A stretch of 64,000 bases of DNA, from the NCBI RefSeq assembly GCF_040436345.1, contig NC_133220.1, positions 11,043,664 through 11,107,663 on the forward strand. Reading direction: 5' to 3'. Positions 1 to 12,649 of the stretch are shown one piece after another. A model generated the notes under the pieces. It worked only from the letters and a program-made list of their open reading frames with translations, was not told the origin of the DNA and did no database searches. This stretch comes from Pagrus major. Taxonomy: Eukaryota; Chordata; Actinopteri; Spariformes; Sparidae. The position numbers and the translations under genes were made by a program. Positions within the stretch are counted from its first letter, which is position 1. Every line of letters begins with the position of its first letter.

Positions 1-730
1 AGTTTTTAGGTAATACCGGGCTTATTTTTCCTTATAAGATGCATATTAACATTAATAAGATAATATAAGCAGTAGTAACAGCATGATAAACATGTTTCCT
101 GTTAGATTATGAGACATTTATAAGCGCTTGAAACATGGTAACAGTTTATAGACGCTTAAGAATGTTTATAAAAGCCTTGTGAGTTTCTTATAATAGCATT
201 AAAAAGACATTTATTGAGTTTAACTAATAACCTCTGATTTAAAACCTTTACTATGCTTTTGTTTGTTGCTTAATACATACTTTATATTTATTGTGCTTTT
301 TTAACAGTTAACTATGCATTTGTAGTTGCCAGATTAACAGCGAGAACAATTCCTTATTAGTTCCTTTATTTTACACTTACTAGCATTTTAAAGATTACAA
401 GACATGCAACAAGGGCTCCAGGCTGCGGAGTTTTCCGCCTCTGTACATGAGGCATGCTCTCTCTTAGATGAGTGACCTGTGAACCCCATCTTTTCAACAG
501 TTAACACTGTGTGTGACGCTGTCCTCGCTTAAGTCCTGCATAGCATAGTTGACAAATAATAAGTACATAGTTAACTGCTAATAAATGCATAAAATGGGCA
601 TGTATTGATCTTGATTTTGCAATAAAAAGATCTCAGTAAAGCCTGCTAACATCTAGCTTTTGTCTTATATATAAATGTTTACAATCAGCATTCACTCATC
701 CGTCAAATGACTCTGCAGTTGTCACGGATG

Positions 731-736
731 TTTATT
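731..736 (-). terminator. Possible poly(A) hexamer downstream of kcna10
   Basis: AATAAA on the minus strand about 1.6 kb past the kcna10 stop. I saw no nearer canonical hexamer, only an ATTAAA variant near 1275-1280. Weak support on its own. Confidence 0.2.
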
Positions 737-2137
737 GGCTCTAGATCTGGTCGGCTGTGATAAAAACACAACACCACAGTGGACAAGCGTAATTTCACCC
801 CTTTCCAGGTGCGACGCTATGACATGTGTTGAAGTTAAGGCTGCTGGCTTGTTAATATTTTTCCATCTGTCTCTGTCCAAGCAGCGTTTCAACAAACATC
901 GTTCAACTCGTTTGAAAGAGAGACTGAAGTTAAAGATATTAAAAAACGTACTGCACACGTGCAGCTCTCAACAAAGATGAGAAAGAAGCGACTCCTAACG
1001 CAATGTGTGTAATTCAGAATATTATGACTATTATGATGAATATATGACTACGACTTTTTAAAACAAGTTTGTCTACTGTTAACATGTTTATGATGACGAA
1101 TATGGCATAAGAAAAAAAACACAGAAAGTCGTTTCCTGGCAATGGGAAGGGAGTCAATCGCTTATTTTTAGTGGGTTTACACCCTTTTATAAAACCTGAA
1201 TACGCACACTAATTTTGGTGTAAACATGGTTTTAAGGACCTTATTACCTATAACCTAACACTTATTACAAGGACTTTAATACAAAGCGTAATCGATGAGG
1301 TAAAACTCCAAAAGTGCTTAAACGATATGTGGAAAAAAATACATTGAGTGCAATGAATTTATACAGGTTTTAAAGGGTAAATTCACATTACAATAGCATG
1401 TTAGAAGGTGACTGCTTGTACAGCTAAATCTGTGTAATCTGGTGTAAAATGCCAAATAATAAAAATGAAAACCGTGTAGATAAAAATAATGTGATTTTCA
1501 ACACTGGAATTGCTGCATGCAACTGCTGCACGTGCTATAATACAGCAAAGCAGTTTCAGGGTTTGTCTTATACTTTGCAGCCTATCTACGAGACTAATCG
1601 CAGGCTACTAACCCTGCCAGCTATTTATCACACAGATATTGTTACGCTGTGTCACACGGAGAAGCGCTGCCTGCTGCTGAGCATTCACAACTATAGATCT
1701 GCTGAGGAGACAATGTGTGCGGCGATGTCCTCTTGCCTTACACTGGACACACTCCTGACCTTGAGAATCTTGCCAAGTTCTGTCTAGATTTTTGCTGAGA
1801 ATGACGAAGTGTAGACTAACGTGGAACTGAGACGTAATATTAGCTCAGGAGTATACCTATAGTTTAAATGACTATCAAAACCTGTTGTGATTTCTTTTGT
1901 GGGATAAACTTACTGTTACACGGACCTCAAGGTCAAATTTACTCTTCCTGTCACTCGTATAGTTCCAACAATCTACAAGATGAAACGTCTATAGTACAAA
2001 TGAGCCGTCACATTTCTTTTTTCTTCATATTGCACTGGATGAAATGATGATAATTATACCTTTCAGCTCTTCTCATCAAGGGTAACTGACATAGTAGTTG
2101 TTGAGTTGTGTTAATTGCACTTTGACACATCCACAAG

Positions 2138-2168
2138 CAGACAGACAGACAGACGGACAGACAGACAG
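2138..2168. repeat. (CAGA)n microsatellite
   Basis: About seven CAGA/CGGA tetramers, roughly 180 bp past the kcna10 stop and so probably in its 3'UTR. Confidence 0.85.
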
Positions 2169-2344
2169 TTTCAAGGCTGTCTCACCACACAGTGCCTATT
2201 AATACTGGAACAGTGTGCACAAATGCTGCCATGTGTGACATTGGAGTACAAAATAGTGAGAAAGATAAGTTCATCTCACTACTGGATATGTTTTGTTTGT
2301 CCGTGTGTTTTTCATGCCCTTGATATAAATGCGTAGCTTCTCTA

Positions 2345-4018
2345 TCAGTGCATGCCGTTTTTCTCATTCTGCCAGGTGCCGTTACTTTTGTTAAGCGAAG
2401 GTGTGCTTCCGTACTTGTTCGCAGCTGACATTTTCTGCGCAGCCTCCGCCGCCGCATCCATGATCTGTTTCTCCTCCTGCTCAGTCTCACGGTGGTAGAA
2501 ATAGTTAAAGTTGGAGACGATGACCGGGACGGGCAAGGCGATGGTCAGGACACCAGCAATGGCACAGAGGGTGCCGACCATTTTGCCTCCCATCGTGATG
2601 GGGCACATGTCTCCGTATCCCACAGTGGTCATTGTCACCACAGCCCACCAGAAGCCGTCCGGGATGCTAACAAACTGCGTCTGGGGCTCATCCACTTCTG
2701 CAAAGTAGATGGCACTTGAGAATAGGATGACTCCTATAAAAAGGAAGAAGATAAGCAGCCCAAGTTCCCTCATGCTGGCTTTCAAGGTCTGCCCCAAGAT
2801 CTGAAGCCCTTTCGAGTGTCGGGAGAGCTTAAAAATTCTGAAAACTCTCACCAGACGGATGATTCTTAGGATTGCCAGGGACATGTTCTGACCAGAGTTC
2901 ATATCATCGTCAGGGGTCGTAGCCAGCTCTGTTCCCAGGGTTACAAAGTAGGGAATTATAGAGACTATGTCAATGATATTCATGATATTATTGAAGAAAT
3001 CACTCTTGCTGGGGCACACAACGAAACGGACGCCGACTTCAAAGCAGAACCAAATGATGCAAATAGTCTCCACAATGAAAAAGGGGTCTGTGAAATACGC
3101 CATCACATCTTTGGCGGCGGGCTGAGGAGCAGAACCGTCTTGGGTCCCGTTGATCATTTGGGTTAAAGCCGGGGGAAAGTCACCGTCGTCCCTGAACTCT
3201 GGCAGAGTCTCCAGGCAGAAGATGAAAATGGAAATGACGATGACAAACACAGAAACCAGAGCTACAGATTTGGCCGCGCTGGAGCTTTCTGGGTATTCAA
3301 ACAGGAGCCAGAACTGTCGCTGTAGTTCGTTGGTGGGCAAAAGGACCTCTGGCTCTTTGATAAACCCTTCGTCCTCGCGGAACTGCTCCATTGCCTCATG
3401 ACCCAACTCGTAGAAAACGATTTCATTCGCGAACACATCTAAGGGAACGTTGGCCGGTCTGCGGATTCTCCCTCCTGACTGATAGTAGTACAGAATACCA
3501 TCAAACGACGGCCGGTTCCTGTCAAAAAAGTACTCGTTTTTCATTGGGTCGAAGTAGCTTATCCTCTTCATGGGGTCGCCGAGCAACGTCTCAGGGAACT
3601 TATTCAGGGTGCTGAGCTGGGTCTCGAACATCAGGCCTGAAATATTGATGACGACTTTCTCGTCTTTTTCTTCCAGGCAGTGCTTTTCAAACAAATCTTC
3701 ATTCTCATAGCAATCCTTTGCCATTTTACTGAAGACACTGTCAGTTGGAGACTCGCTGTTGATCAGGAGCTTCAGGTTAGAGATCAAACTGGCGCTGCTG
3801 GAGTTCGCTTTAGTGGTCAGAGTCGGAGGAGTGGACGGTGACAACCCCTCCTGAGCAGAATGATGTCCACGTCGTCCTCTATGTGGCGACTGTTGGGCGA
3901 AGAGATTCTGATCGGGGGCCTCTGAGGTGGGTGAAGTTGGGTACCCGGAGTCATTCGGGTCTCCCAGGTTGATGCCGACATCATCCATGTTTTCAAAATT
4001 AACAAGCGGCACCTCCAT
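2345..4018 (-). CDS. kcna10: Voltage-gated K+ channel, Shaker subfamily, Kv1.10-like
   Basis: This is a complete intronless reading frame of 557 aa encoding a pore-forming alpha subunit of a tetrameric plasma-membrane delayed-rectifier K+ channel. Visible parts in order: a divergent Ser/Pro-rich N-terminus (1-118); T1 tetramerisation domain (about 121-215, with [20 protein letters not shown]); S1 (about 250-270); S1-S2 loop with sequon N290-G-T; S2 (312-333); S3 (344-362); S4 (383-405, [13 protein letters not shown]); S5 (420-440); selectivity filter TVGYGD (465-470) followed by MCP; S6 with the PVPVIVSNF gate (497-505). The start is the first ATG after an in-frame TAG at 4051-4049, with G at -3 and +4. 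It aligns with the internal MEV of human KCNA10, so the short extra N-terminus of the human protein is absent. The tail ends GMH and carries no PDZ ligand, unlike kcna2 and kcna3. The assignment rests on family motifs and remembered human KCNA10 ([19 protein letters not shown]). Confidence 0.95.
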   Translation of the reverse strand: MEVPLVNFENMDDVGINLGDPNDSGYPTSPTSEAPDQNLFAQQSPHRGRRGHHSAQEGLSPSTPPTLTTKANSSSASLISNLKLLINSESPTDSVFSKMAKDCYENEDLFEKHCLEEKDEKVVINISGLMFETQLSTLNKFPETLLGDPMKRISYFDPMKNEYFFDRNRPSFDGILYYYQSGGRIRRPANVPLDVFANEIVFYELGHEAMEQFREDEGFIKEPEVLLPTNELQRQFWLLFEYPESSSAAKSVALVSVFVIVISIFIFCLETLPEFRDDGDFPPALTQMINGTQDGSAPQPAAKDVMAYFTDPFFIVETICIIWFCFEVGVRFVVCPSKSDFFNNIMNIIDIVSIIPYFVTLGTELATTPDDDMNSGQNMSLAILRIIRLVRVFRIFKLSRHSKGLQILGQTLKASMRELGLLIFFLFIGVILFSSAIYFAEVDEPQTQFVSIPDGFWWAVVTMTTVGYGDMCPITMGGKMVGTLCAIAGVLTIALPVPVIVSNFNYFYHRETEQEEKQIMDAAAEAAQKMSAANKYGSTPSLNKSNGTWQNEKNGMH

Positions 4019-4187
4019 CCCCTGTGTTGTCCCTAGCCACAGCTCCGTCTATCAGCCCGGTTCGAGTGCAGGAGACAGAGGGGGCACCACGAACAGTGCC
4101 ACGCTGAAGATCCTGGTAGGGCCTCCTTCCTTCTGACTATCATTCAGGCAGCTGTATGCCTCTTTTGGAGTCAGTCCTCTGTATAAT
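4019..4187 (-). other. kcna10: kcna10 5'UTR portion of the coding exon, with probable splice acceptor
   Basis: On the minus strand a C/T tract (CCCCCCTCTTTTACAG) ends at 4188 directly before ATTATACAGAGG. This is a strong vertebrate splice acceptor about 170 nt before the kcna10 ATG. An in-frame TAG lies at 4051-4049, so this stretch is untranslated. The upstream exon or exons were not identified. Confidence 0.6.
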
Positions 4188-7100
4188 CTGTAAAAGAGGG
4201 GGGGTAAAAAAAAGCAAAGTTGTTTTAATTTTGTTAAATAGTGCAATACAGTTTTGATGGTAAAGAGGTTTTTCTGTCAGCTCCTGTTTACATCAGCAGA
4301 GAAGTTGCCATCTGATACTCTGCTTGTACAGTTATTTTTTTCCCCCTAATTCACTCCCACAACCGAATGAAAACACAGACTGTGCAAGATCGACTGTGAA
4401 GGTGCTTACACAGGGTATGAACGGTAATATTGCTGATCATGTGCTACAAAGCCAAACATGTTTAATTTCCTCATGGAAAAAAAAAACATCTGAGCTTTCA
4501 CTTCTGACTGAAAACCGTCGAAAAACATTTGAATCTCCCTCTTTCTAACTACCATCTCACTTAATCCATCTCGGTCCTGTAGTCAATCAGCATCACGTTT
4601 ACTTTATCTCTCCGCAGCTGTTTATTATTAGATTTGTCCGGTTCGGACAGGTAACCAAATCCGGACACATGCGTTTAAGCTGCAACCTCTGTGTCCACTT
4701 GACACCGAGGGGCCCTGCGTACTCAGAGAGACTCATCTGATTCTATTTCCACTTGCATCGTAGCAGATAACGTAACAGAACAGGATATAGGATTGAATCG
4801 TCTTATGTAAGGACATCATGATAGGGCTTATGCAAAAAATAAATGTATTGATTGTGCCGTGTCAGCAAAGAGGGGTTAGTGAGTCCAGGAGAAAGGACAG
4901 TTGAAGATGCAGAGGGCAGAAAAGTGCTGTTAGAGCCACATCTTTGCATCTTAAAATACACTTTATTTCTAAAAGCAACTCCTTGCTGCTAAATTGTAAA
5001 AATGTCCCACTGAACTAACTTAGCCTTTTCTCACACTGAGCAAACATTAAAAGACACAACAAATTCACAACAAATCGCCCACAAATACATGCAAATACAT
5101 GTCTAATTAAGTGTACAGTTTAAATCCAGCTGTGCGCAGATGTCCGCACCACTCACCCATGTCCCCGGCTCTGCAGAAGTTCTTGTGCCCTCTCTACCCT
5201 GCTTGGAAGCTCTGCTGTGCTCCCCCTTCTTCCCTTCAATCTCTCCCTCATCCAGACTCACAATCAAGAGTGTCTCTAGCTCTATTAAAGCTCCCATTGG
5301 GTAATTTAACACCCTATAAGAAACCAGAGATGCCAGAGGTACCCACATGCGCATGCAGACGTACACATGCGCGCACACACAAACACAGGCAAACACAAAC
5401 TCACTGTATTTTGAATGTGGGGGTCACCTGGCTTTGTTCTCCCTGCTCCCTCCTCCGTCAGTGGGATAAGTGAGGACGGTATAGGTAGCTCCTCTGATAG
5501 GAGATTTACTCTGCAGGAGCCAATCGCTGTTTGATGTGGCGAAGGGAGAGTGGGACCCACTCTTTCTCCCCTCTTTCCTGCAGAGTAAGCATCCACATGC
5601 GGGATCATCCAATCCACCCTCACCTTGGGGATTATACTCTATTCTTCCCCTGTTACAGGACTTGTCATAGCTCTCAATACCTGCAGCAGCGCACATCTGC
5701 CCGGGGGCTTCAGCTCTCTCTTGTTTACATCTTCAGTAACACAGGCTGGCGTGGAGAGAAATTTTATTGACATTTTAAACCGTCACAGAGGTTTCCCAAC
5801 AATCTCCATCGAACGTTTCTTCTCTTCACTGTATCTCTGTGCTAATGCAAATCCATAAAACACTAGTACACTAGAATCAGTTGTATTGATGAATACTATT
5901 CAAGGCACACATTTACTCTAGAGGTGTTAAGTATAGATTTATAAGAGGGTTGAGAGTAAAAACAGTCCTTTTTCCAAGAAAATCCTGCAGATGTGGTCGT
6001 GTGTTTTCATTCCAGTTGTCCTCACCAACTCCAGCTACTGAAGGTCTGTCACATTAATAAAGCAGCTCTGTTGAAAAATTGTGCCTGACTTAATTAAAAG
6101 GCTGAATTCATGTTACAATATGAATTCTCCCGAGGAGCGAAAACTTTAATCAAAGTTCATCTTCAACCTCCTCAGAAGGGCAGCCAATTTGGCATCATAG
6201 GTTGAATATTGTGTTACCTGACAGAGAACTCAGTTGCCTGAAGACGGAAATCATTCCCTCATCTCACTCTCGCCCTGCTGCAGCCAGGAGTTGGCTGTCT
6301 GCTGGTCCTCTGTAACATTGCGGCGCGAGCAGCACCACTGCAGGCACATGGCTTCAAGGTCACAGAAAACTGTTTTAAGACTTTACAGCCTGCACTTTGC
6401 TATACATCACCACACACGGTCACCTCCGGGGAATCTCGTTATGTGTCCTCACGGGAACATCATGTACATGTGCATCAGTGGAGAGGATCTTCACGTTTTT
6501 TTTTACCTGAGATACACACTTGTTCATAAACACAGACCAGAGATGCAGGGATCATCACTCAGCTGACTCAACATGCTCCATATATAATACAGGGATCTTT
6601 CTCTTTCATGTCCTGGACATGTCATTGAGAAGGCAGTCAGCTGAAGCATGACCTGTCACTTAAACACCTCGTAATAGAATCTGTGACGGACAGGAAAATG
6701 GACAGTGAGGGGGCGATCACAGTCAGACTGAGAGGGTAAATAATCAATCCGTCCCCCTGCAAAACGATTTGTGTCACTAAAAGTGGGAGAGGGGAGGTAA
6801 ATGGGTGAGATGGACTGCAGCTACTGCAGTGTCACTCCTCTCAGGAATACTGACAGCGTACCAGAGGGATAACGTCCCTCCCTCTGTCCTTCTACACAGC
6901 CCGTGATCCATCATCCGTCCCTCCTCCCTCCCTGCGTCCAGCCCTCCCCCCGATGACACTGTCACCTTACCCGTTAACAGACTGTGTTGACAAAGCAGTT
7001 CCTCCATCAGCATGCTTGTGTGCGAACTATACTGACGCTGCATCGGTATAAACACCTCCTGCACACCTTTATAGAGCTCGACTTTGAGCCATGGACGCCT

Positions 7101-7194
7101 GACAGGAATAGCAACGTTTGTTCAGGGAAAATAAAGTCTAACTTCAGCTCTGAAGTGAAGAAGTGTACATGTTGTTCAGGAGGAGAAGCAGCAG
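4188..7194. other. Upstream flank of kcna10, no gene recognised
   Basis: Mostly unique-looking sequence with a pyrimidine-rich stretch at 5150-5700 and a CA-rich patch at 5345-5400. It must contain or lead to the kcna10 upstream exon if the acceptor at 4187/4188 is used, but no exon could be fixed. Confidence 0.4.
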
Positions 7195-7445
7195 GTAACA
7201 CTTTATAATAACCATCAGCAACAAATGGTACATTTATAGTTAATTACACTTTAGTTAATAGTTATTTCATTGTTAAAAAGCAACAGAAAATGTTTCTGAA
7301 CATCAGTTGCAACTTTATAATTATTCATAGATGAAACATGCAGTATTATAAACATCTGTTGCAACTTTACAGTAAACAATTGTTTTATAAATGGTTTATA
7401 AAGCATTTAATTGTTTGTCAACAGAGAAATCAATATTATGTAGTG
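7195..7445. repeat. AT-rich repeat (AACACTTTATAATAA type)
   Basis: GGTAACACTTTATAATAACC followed by repeated TTTATAA/TTGCAACTTTA words, resembling a common fish DNA-element terminus. The first 360 bases of the window have similar composition. Confidence 0.35.
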
Positions 7446-7774
7446 TTTAATAAACTAAAAGCAAAAAAATATGTATTATAATTATAAAGCATTAATTAAA
7501 ATGCACGCTCTGTAACAAAAAATCAATAAATAAGTAAATACAAAATATTTGCAATAATGCTTTGAAGTCTTCTTAAAAAAACAAGTTATTATATATTATT
7601 ATTCCTCATTTACAACTGTAAAGCAAATATTATCTAATATCGTTAAATAAAGCTACAACACACTAACACCCTCTGAAGTGTTAAGAAGAAGAAGCCTGAG
7701 ATGTAAATATTCAAGTGAAGTACAAGAACTTCAGAATTTTACTGCACCACCACCTGGGAAACAAGCATCGAATA

Positions 7775-8170
7775 CAACATTGATATCAATGTTATCATCT
7801 TTTGGCAAACTTGTCAGCAAACAGTTGCTTATTTACACATCCAGAAGTTACTGACAACATTACCATTCAGTTGGAGTCGAGAGTGAGTCCAGTATTTAAT
7901 CTTCTTTTAGCTCCATTTTTGGTCTCTACCAGCTCCCTCAGGAAACATCTGGCTCTTTAGCTGCTGAATGCTTCACTATGTTCACCAGCTAGTGGCAAAC
8001 TGTGTCTGTCTGCTTCAGTGCTGAGTTTATGTCCAGTGGGAGAGCGCAGAGCTTTATCTCTGACAACAAACAATGAACTGAAACTCAGCGTAAGCTCTAT
8101 AAAGCGAGCGGATCTGAAGATTCAGGTGACGATTCCTGTGGATTCATCACTATCAGCAACGCCTCTCACA
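7775..8170 (+). repeat. Dispersed repeat family C
   Basis: Contains TCTTTTAGCTCCATTTTTGG, CCCTCAGGAAACATCTGGC and TTCACTATGTTCACCAGCTA. A reverse-complement fragment lies at about 15225-15400 and a diverged forward fragment at about 38110-38300. Confidence 0.5.
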
Positions 8171-8454
8171 TTACTCATTGTTTGACAATATGGATTAAAG
8201 CCGCTTCATCACAACAGTTCATACTGTTTCATTGTGGTTCTTTGGTGAAGGTACATTGGCCGCGTGTTCCTCAGCTGGTCAGGTGCTACGGTATGACGAA
8301 ACAAATTTCACACGCTTTCCAAATGCAATTAGTCATTTTAAATTTACAGTCAATCATAATTACGCTGCTCTGATTGGTCCAGTCTGAGAGTAGATGAACT
8401 CTCAGTCATGCAGATTACAACCACCTGAGTGATGAATGTCCTTGAGTCTTTATA

Positions 8455-8700
8455 TGTCACTTGTTGATTGACAGAAAAATAATCAACTTTTCAGTTAACT
8501 GATTAATAGTTACAGTAGTTTTCAATGCAAAAATAGCAGAAAACAACTGAATCAACAGATAAATCGATGATGAAAAATATTGTTTTATCTTTTACAGTGT
8601 GAAGATCTTCTGTCTGACTTTTGCTTTCAGTTTCTTTGTTTTATTGGCTTTGATTTGATTTGGACACTTCACTCTGGAAATGACAGTATGACAGTAACAA
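8455..8700. repeat. Dispersed repeat family D
   Basis: Contains GTTGATTGACAGAAAAATAA and AAACAACTGAATCAACAGAT, then a T-rich tail. Related AT-rich copies with ATTAATCATGAAAATAATC or its complement lie at about 31075-31395, 40595-40850 and 62335-62615. Confidence 0.45.
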
Positions 8701-8811
8701 GTAACGAAATCTCATCTTGTGCACATGATCTATGTAATTCTATCTGATTCGCCCATATGCTCATCCATTAAGGGTGACAGGATTTCAAAGTGCATGTCAG
8801 GGAGCTCGGAT

Positions 8812-8893
8812 TAGATATTCCAGCCTGGTAATCGTATATCTGTTGTAAAGGCAGCTGGTTATTCCAGTCTAGTAATCCTATATATTGTGGCAG
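8812..8893. repeat. Short tandem duplication, period about 44 bp
   Basis: ATATTCCAGCCTGGTAATCG and TTATTCCAGTCTAGTAATCC, each followed by TATAT and then GGCAG, are adjacent diverged copies. Confidence 0.55.
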
Positions 8894-9944
8894 GGCTTCT
8901 CCTCACTGCAAATACCATACAAGGTTGGGTCAGGAGCATACAAGGGCACAACAGCTACAGTATATAAACCCCCCATACAGCTTAAACAACAGTGTTGGGT
9001 AATGTTAAATGGCAGAGTGCCACAAGCTCATATGGATTCAGGGCGAGTGGCTCAGTGATCAGTGATCACTGTTTCTCAGTCACATGTTTGGGATCCCTTA
9101 AGGGTTCATTTGATATCTAGATGGGGTCATAAGAGGTAATGTAAGATTATATAAGAATAAATATGACCGAAATATATAATTATTATTATTCAGTTCTTTT
9201 GGAGCTTACTATTTAGTTTGGCAGTTTAATTTTCAGGGTTTCTGGAAACCAAACAAGTTCACGTTTGTACATGTCACAGGCATAAGCACCATGTTGACGT
9301 TTCTACGGAAAGTGTCATATCACGTTCACATTACAAGTTTATGACTTGACTGTAATATCAGGAGGTGGAGGGGATGGTGGAGAAGGCAGCCAAGCCAGTG
9401 ACCGCAGTTCAAGACAATTTCTAGGTGTGTTTAAGATGACCAAAACAGATATTTTAAGGTAAAACATGATCTTTTCCTAATCCTAACCAAGTGATTTTGT
9501 GCACATCATCGTCAAAAAACATAAAATGGAAAACTGAACCTGAAGAAGCACGAAGTTGCTACATAAAAAGAGAGAAAGTTTTGAAAATAGAATACAATCG
9601 AAAATAATCAGAGGCCCCCTGGTGGCTTGAGGGTGTAGGGAGTCAGCCAGGCAACTTCAATGTCCACATGCTGAGTTTGGCTTTTTATTTAACCAGGGAA
9701 GAGAGTCCTGTTCTGAAAACAACAACACAAGACGGATAACACAAAATATGCCATGATTATGAAATAATGAACAACATGTAAGAGAATCCAAATACAACTG
9801 TGTAAAACCATTAAGGATTTACTGTAAAACCAATCCCAAAGAATAACTCAGCAGGATAAACCAAAACTCTAAAATACACCAAAACATTGTCATCCAGTTT
9901 CTGCATTGGTGATTAGATTTTAATTAATTAATTTAATTTTAATT

Positions 9945-10250
9945 TTGTGGTACTTTTTACTTTAACTCTCCTACTACTAGTAGTTACTTTGCAGATTGTA
10001 CGCTTCATCAGAGCCAATGTAGCACATTTTTTAATGAATTTATTTCATTGGTAATTAGACCCATAAAATATATGTCAAATTCCTTTTACTTGTACTTATG
10101 GTACTTAAATACATTTATTATTAGATACTTTAGGACTTTTATGCGAGTACTACTCGTATAGGTGACTTTCACTTTTAACAAAGTCATATTTTAACATGAT
10201 ATCTTTACTTTTAAGTAGGTTTTTGGGTACTTTTTACAACATGTATTATG
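9945..10250. repeat. Dispersed repeat family E (GTACTTTTACTT type)
   Basis: Contains GTGGTACTTTTTACTTTAAC, AGTTACTTTGCAGATTGTAC and GTGACTTTCACTTTTAACAA. Related copies at about 14880-15140 and 48985-49150. Widespread in teleosts; non-coding. Confidence 0.55.
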
Positions 10251-11204
10251 AAAAATACTAAAGCACATTGATCTTTCCTTCATTGAAGAATCCAGAATCT
10301 GTACATCTCCACTGCAAAGCCCCTCAGTGTGTGCACGTGCACAGAAGTTTTTTCAGATTTCCACATCACACTGGTGGGAAGTTACATATTGGACCGGGAC
10401 CGACCTCCAGACTAGTTGTGGTGTCACGAAGTCCAGCTCATACGTTCACGAGATTCAAAGTGAGCACAAAGAAACTTCCCCCTCTTCTTCAGATGAGTGC
10501 TAAAACAGCCTTCAAACTCTGCACACAAATCATTCTGCACAGCGAAGGTCAAACACTCAAGACGAATAATAAACAAAACACCCTTATGAGTGTAGTAAGA
10601 CTTTAAATCAGCTGCTTCATCAGTAAATTCTTGAAGGAATAATAGTTAATAAAAACAGTTTTCTGTCCTCTGTGATTTCACTCTTCCCTTCATTGTTTTG
10701 GACTGAGGATTTGCAGCTGACAGAGATGCCCATGCTGAGTCTGACGACTGTTACTCCACTAAGGAGATTATGCAACACAGAAGATCAGCCCGGAGAATCA
10801 CCCTCATAGATGAGCAGACTAAATACTACAGACTTAATTGAAATGTCTGGATTGTGTCCAGCCTCACTAATCAAAAGACAAGTGCTAATCTTGGATGACT
10901 CCTTGGACCCGACGCGGCGGTGGGAGGTGAGTGTTCACAACGAACCAATCACACTGCAGCCACAACATTTAACACTGCAATCCTCCGTGGTTTAAACTCA
11001 CTGATTAAATTACACTTTCGTTTTCTGTTGAGCACAAAAACATCCTTCAGCATCAGCCCATGCACGCTATGAATTCATCCCACACTCTAAATTCCTTCAA
11101 AGCACGATCGCACGCAAGCGAGGAGGATAATTTTCCTTCCAGCAATCATACAGGGAGGATGAATGCCACACACCACCCACTATTTTGACAACAACATTGC
11201 TCAC

Positions 11205-11298
11205 CGTTGGACGGGGAGGTTCCATGGCTGCAGGCGCTCCGAGCTCGTCCAAAGCCTCCTGAGTTACACTGGGCCTCCTCCTCATGTTCCCATATGGC
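11205..11298 (-). other. Isolated exon-like segment of unknown identity
   Basis: A 94-nt minus-strand stretch is bounded by an acceptor (ACACTCCAGCAG, ending at 11299) and a consensus donor (ACG|GTGAGC, GT at 11204-11203). It is open in the frame PYGNMRRRPSVTQEALDELG and further, ending in phase 0 at the donor. It contains a PKA-like RRPSV motif. A second frame is also open. I do not recognise the protein. It could be an alternative upstream exon of kcna10, an exon of an unrelated gene, or chance. Confidence 0.3.
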
Positions 11299-12649
11299 CT
11301 GCTGGAGTGTACAAAACATTATTACAGTGAGAAATTATCAGTGAGATTCATCAGATTGTCATTATTTAACATTCAGCTGCAAAGGCTGGACAAAAGAAGA
11401 CTGTTTATGGGTGAGATGTAATGCAACACAAAGCCTTTCAGCATCAAATTTCGTATGGATTTGTCTTTGTGATTACTAATAATTAAAAAACCTTCAATAA
11501 TACTTTAACCTCTATCACTCTGACTATAAAATAATCAAAGAATCAATTTATTTATTAATTTTACTGCTTAAATTTAACAGCATCTTTTCAGAAACTGCCT
11601 AAAAATCAAGGTGTATAAACCTCTCCATGGTTACTTTTTTAAATGTTGGTTATTTAAACATTAACACACACTATGTTAGTTTTTAAGCATTAAATGAATT
11701 TACCTTGGTATCCAGCGGTGAAAAAAAGCTTGTCCTGACTCACTCACACATCCTCTTAGATTAAGGCAGGGTCTTAAGGAGCTGTTGTAAATCTCTGAGG
11801 TTTTGACAGAAGGCTGGGCAGTTACAATTAAATACCACATAAACAAGACAGATTTTTTTCAGCAACTCAATCGATTCAGTCAGTCTGGATAACACGCACA
11901 TAAAATAAATCCTCACAGTGCTTCCTGTTCACATCGTTTTATTTCAGTGTTTACAGTGGAAACACGAATATTTTTAGGGAGTGCAAAATCTGCAAGGCCT
12001 TCACATAAGGTCAGTAGATGTCACTTTACTTGCCAGACACTAAAGTGAAGTCCTGTTTGTGCAGCATGGGGCTCATTTTTCTCGTTGCTAGTAAAGTCCT
12101 GAACCTGTCTGCCTGCCTGCCAGGTGCTCTTGCTTGGCTCTCTATCATATTTCACACTCGTGCGTAGGATTCACTGGTCACATGCCAGGTGTGTGTTCAC
12201 CTCTCTGCCCTCCCTGTTGTCCATTTAGTCTTTGTTGAAAGTCAGCGGGGGTTGAAAAAGAAAAACAACAATGACAGACATGTTGTTGGGTTGTAGCATC
12301 ACAAAGACACAGCTTTACTTTAGTTATTGTGACTTTTATCTGATTGGAGAGGACAAAGTTTGTCTACCTTGCTGTTTGGTTTTGAGGATGGTGATGTCTG
12401 TCTGTTGGTCAGTCCCCCACCGTGATCACAGACTGAAATTCACTTAGCTCCAGATTAAATCTCAACATGGATAACAATGATTTCAAAATGGTCACTTATC
12501 CAGTCAAACATCTCAACATCTACTGTAGGATTGGCACAAAGTTTGGTACACAAACTCGTGTTACCCTCAACAACTGTATAAAATATGGAAGGAGCATCTC
12601 CATTTTAAGAGGTCATAGGCCAAGATGACAAGAAAAATTATGAGAAAAT

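Larger units (their letters stand above)
1..2344. other. AT-rich sequence downstream of kcna10
   Basis: No convincing gene. The proximal part is presumably kcna10 3'UTR. The overlapping 80-codon frames at 722-980, one on each strand, have no recognisable motif. The first 360 bases are AT-rich and repeat-like. Confidence 0.5.

Noticed and set aside
722-980. Overlapping open frames of about 80 codons on both strands
   Set aside because: No motif, no start context, no neighbour support. Both strands being open by chance is common at this length.
2492-2719. Plus-strand open frames opposite kcna10, and equivalents at 26597-26824 and 42961-43420 opposite kcna2 and kcna3
   Set aside because: They recur at the same place opposite all three paralogues because they mirror the conserved pore codons. 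They have no domain of their own and are shadows of the sense genes.
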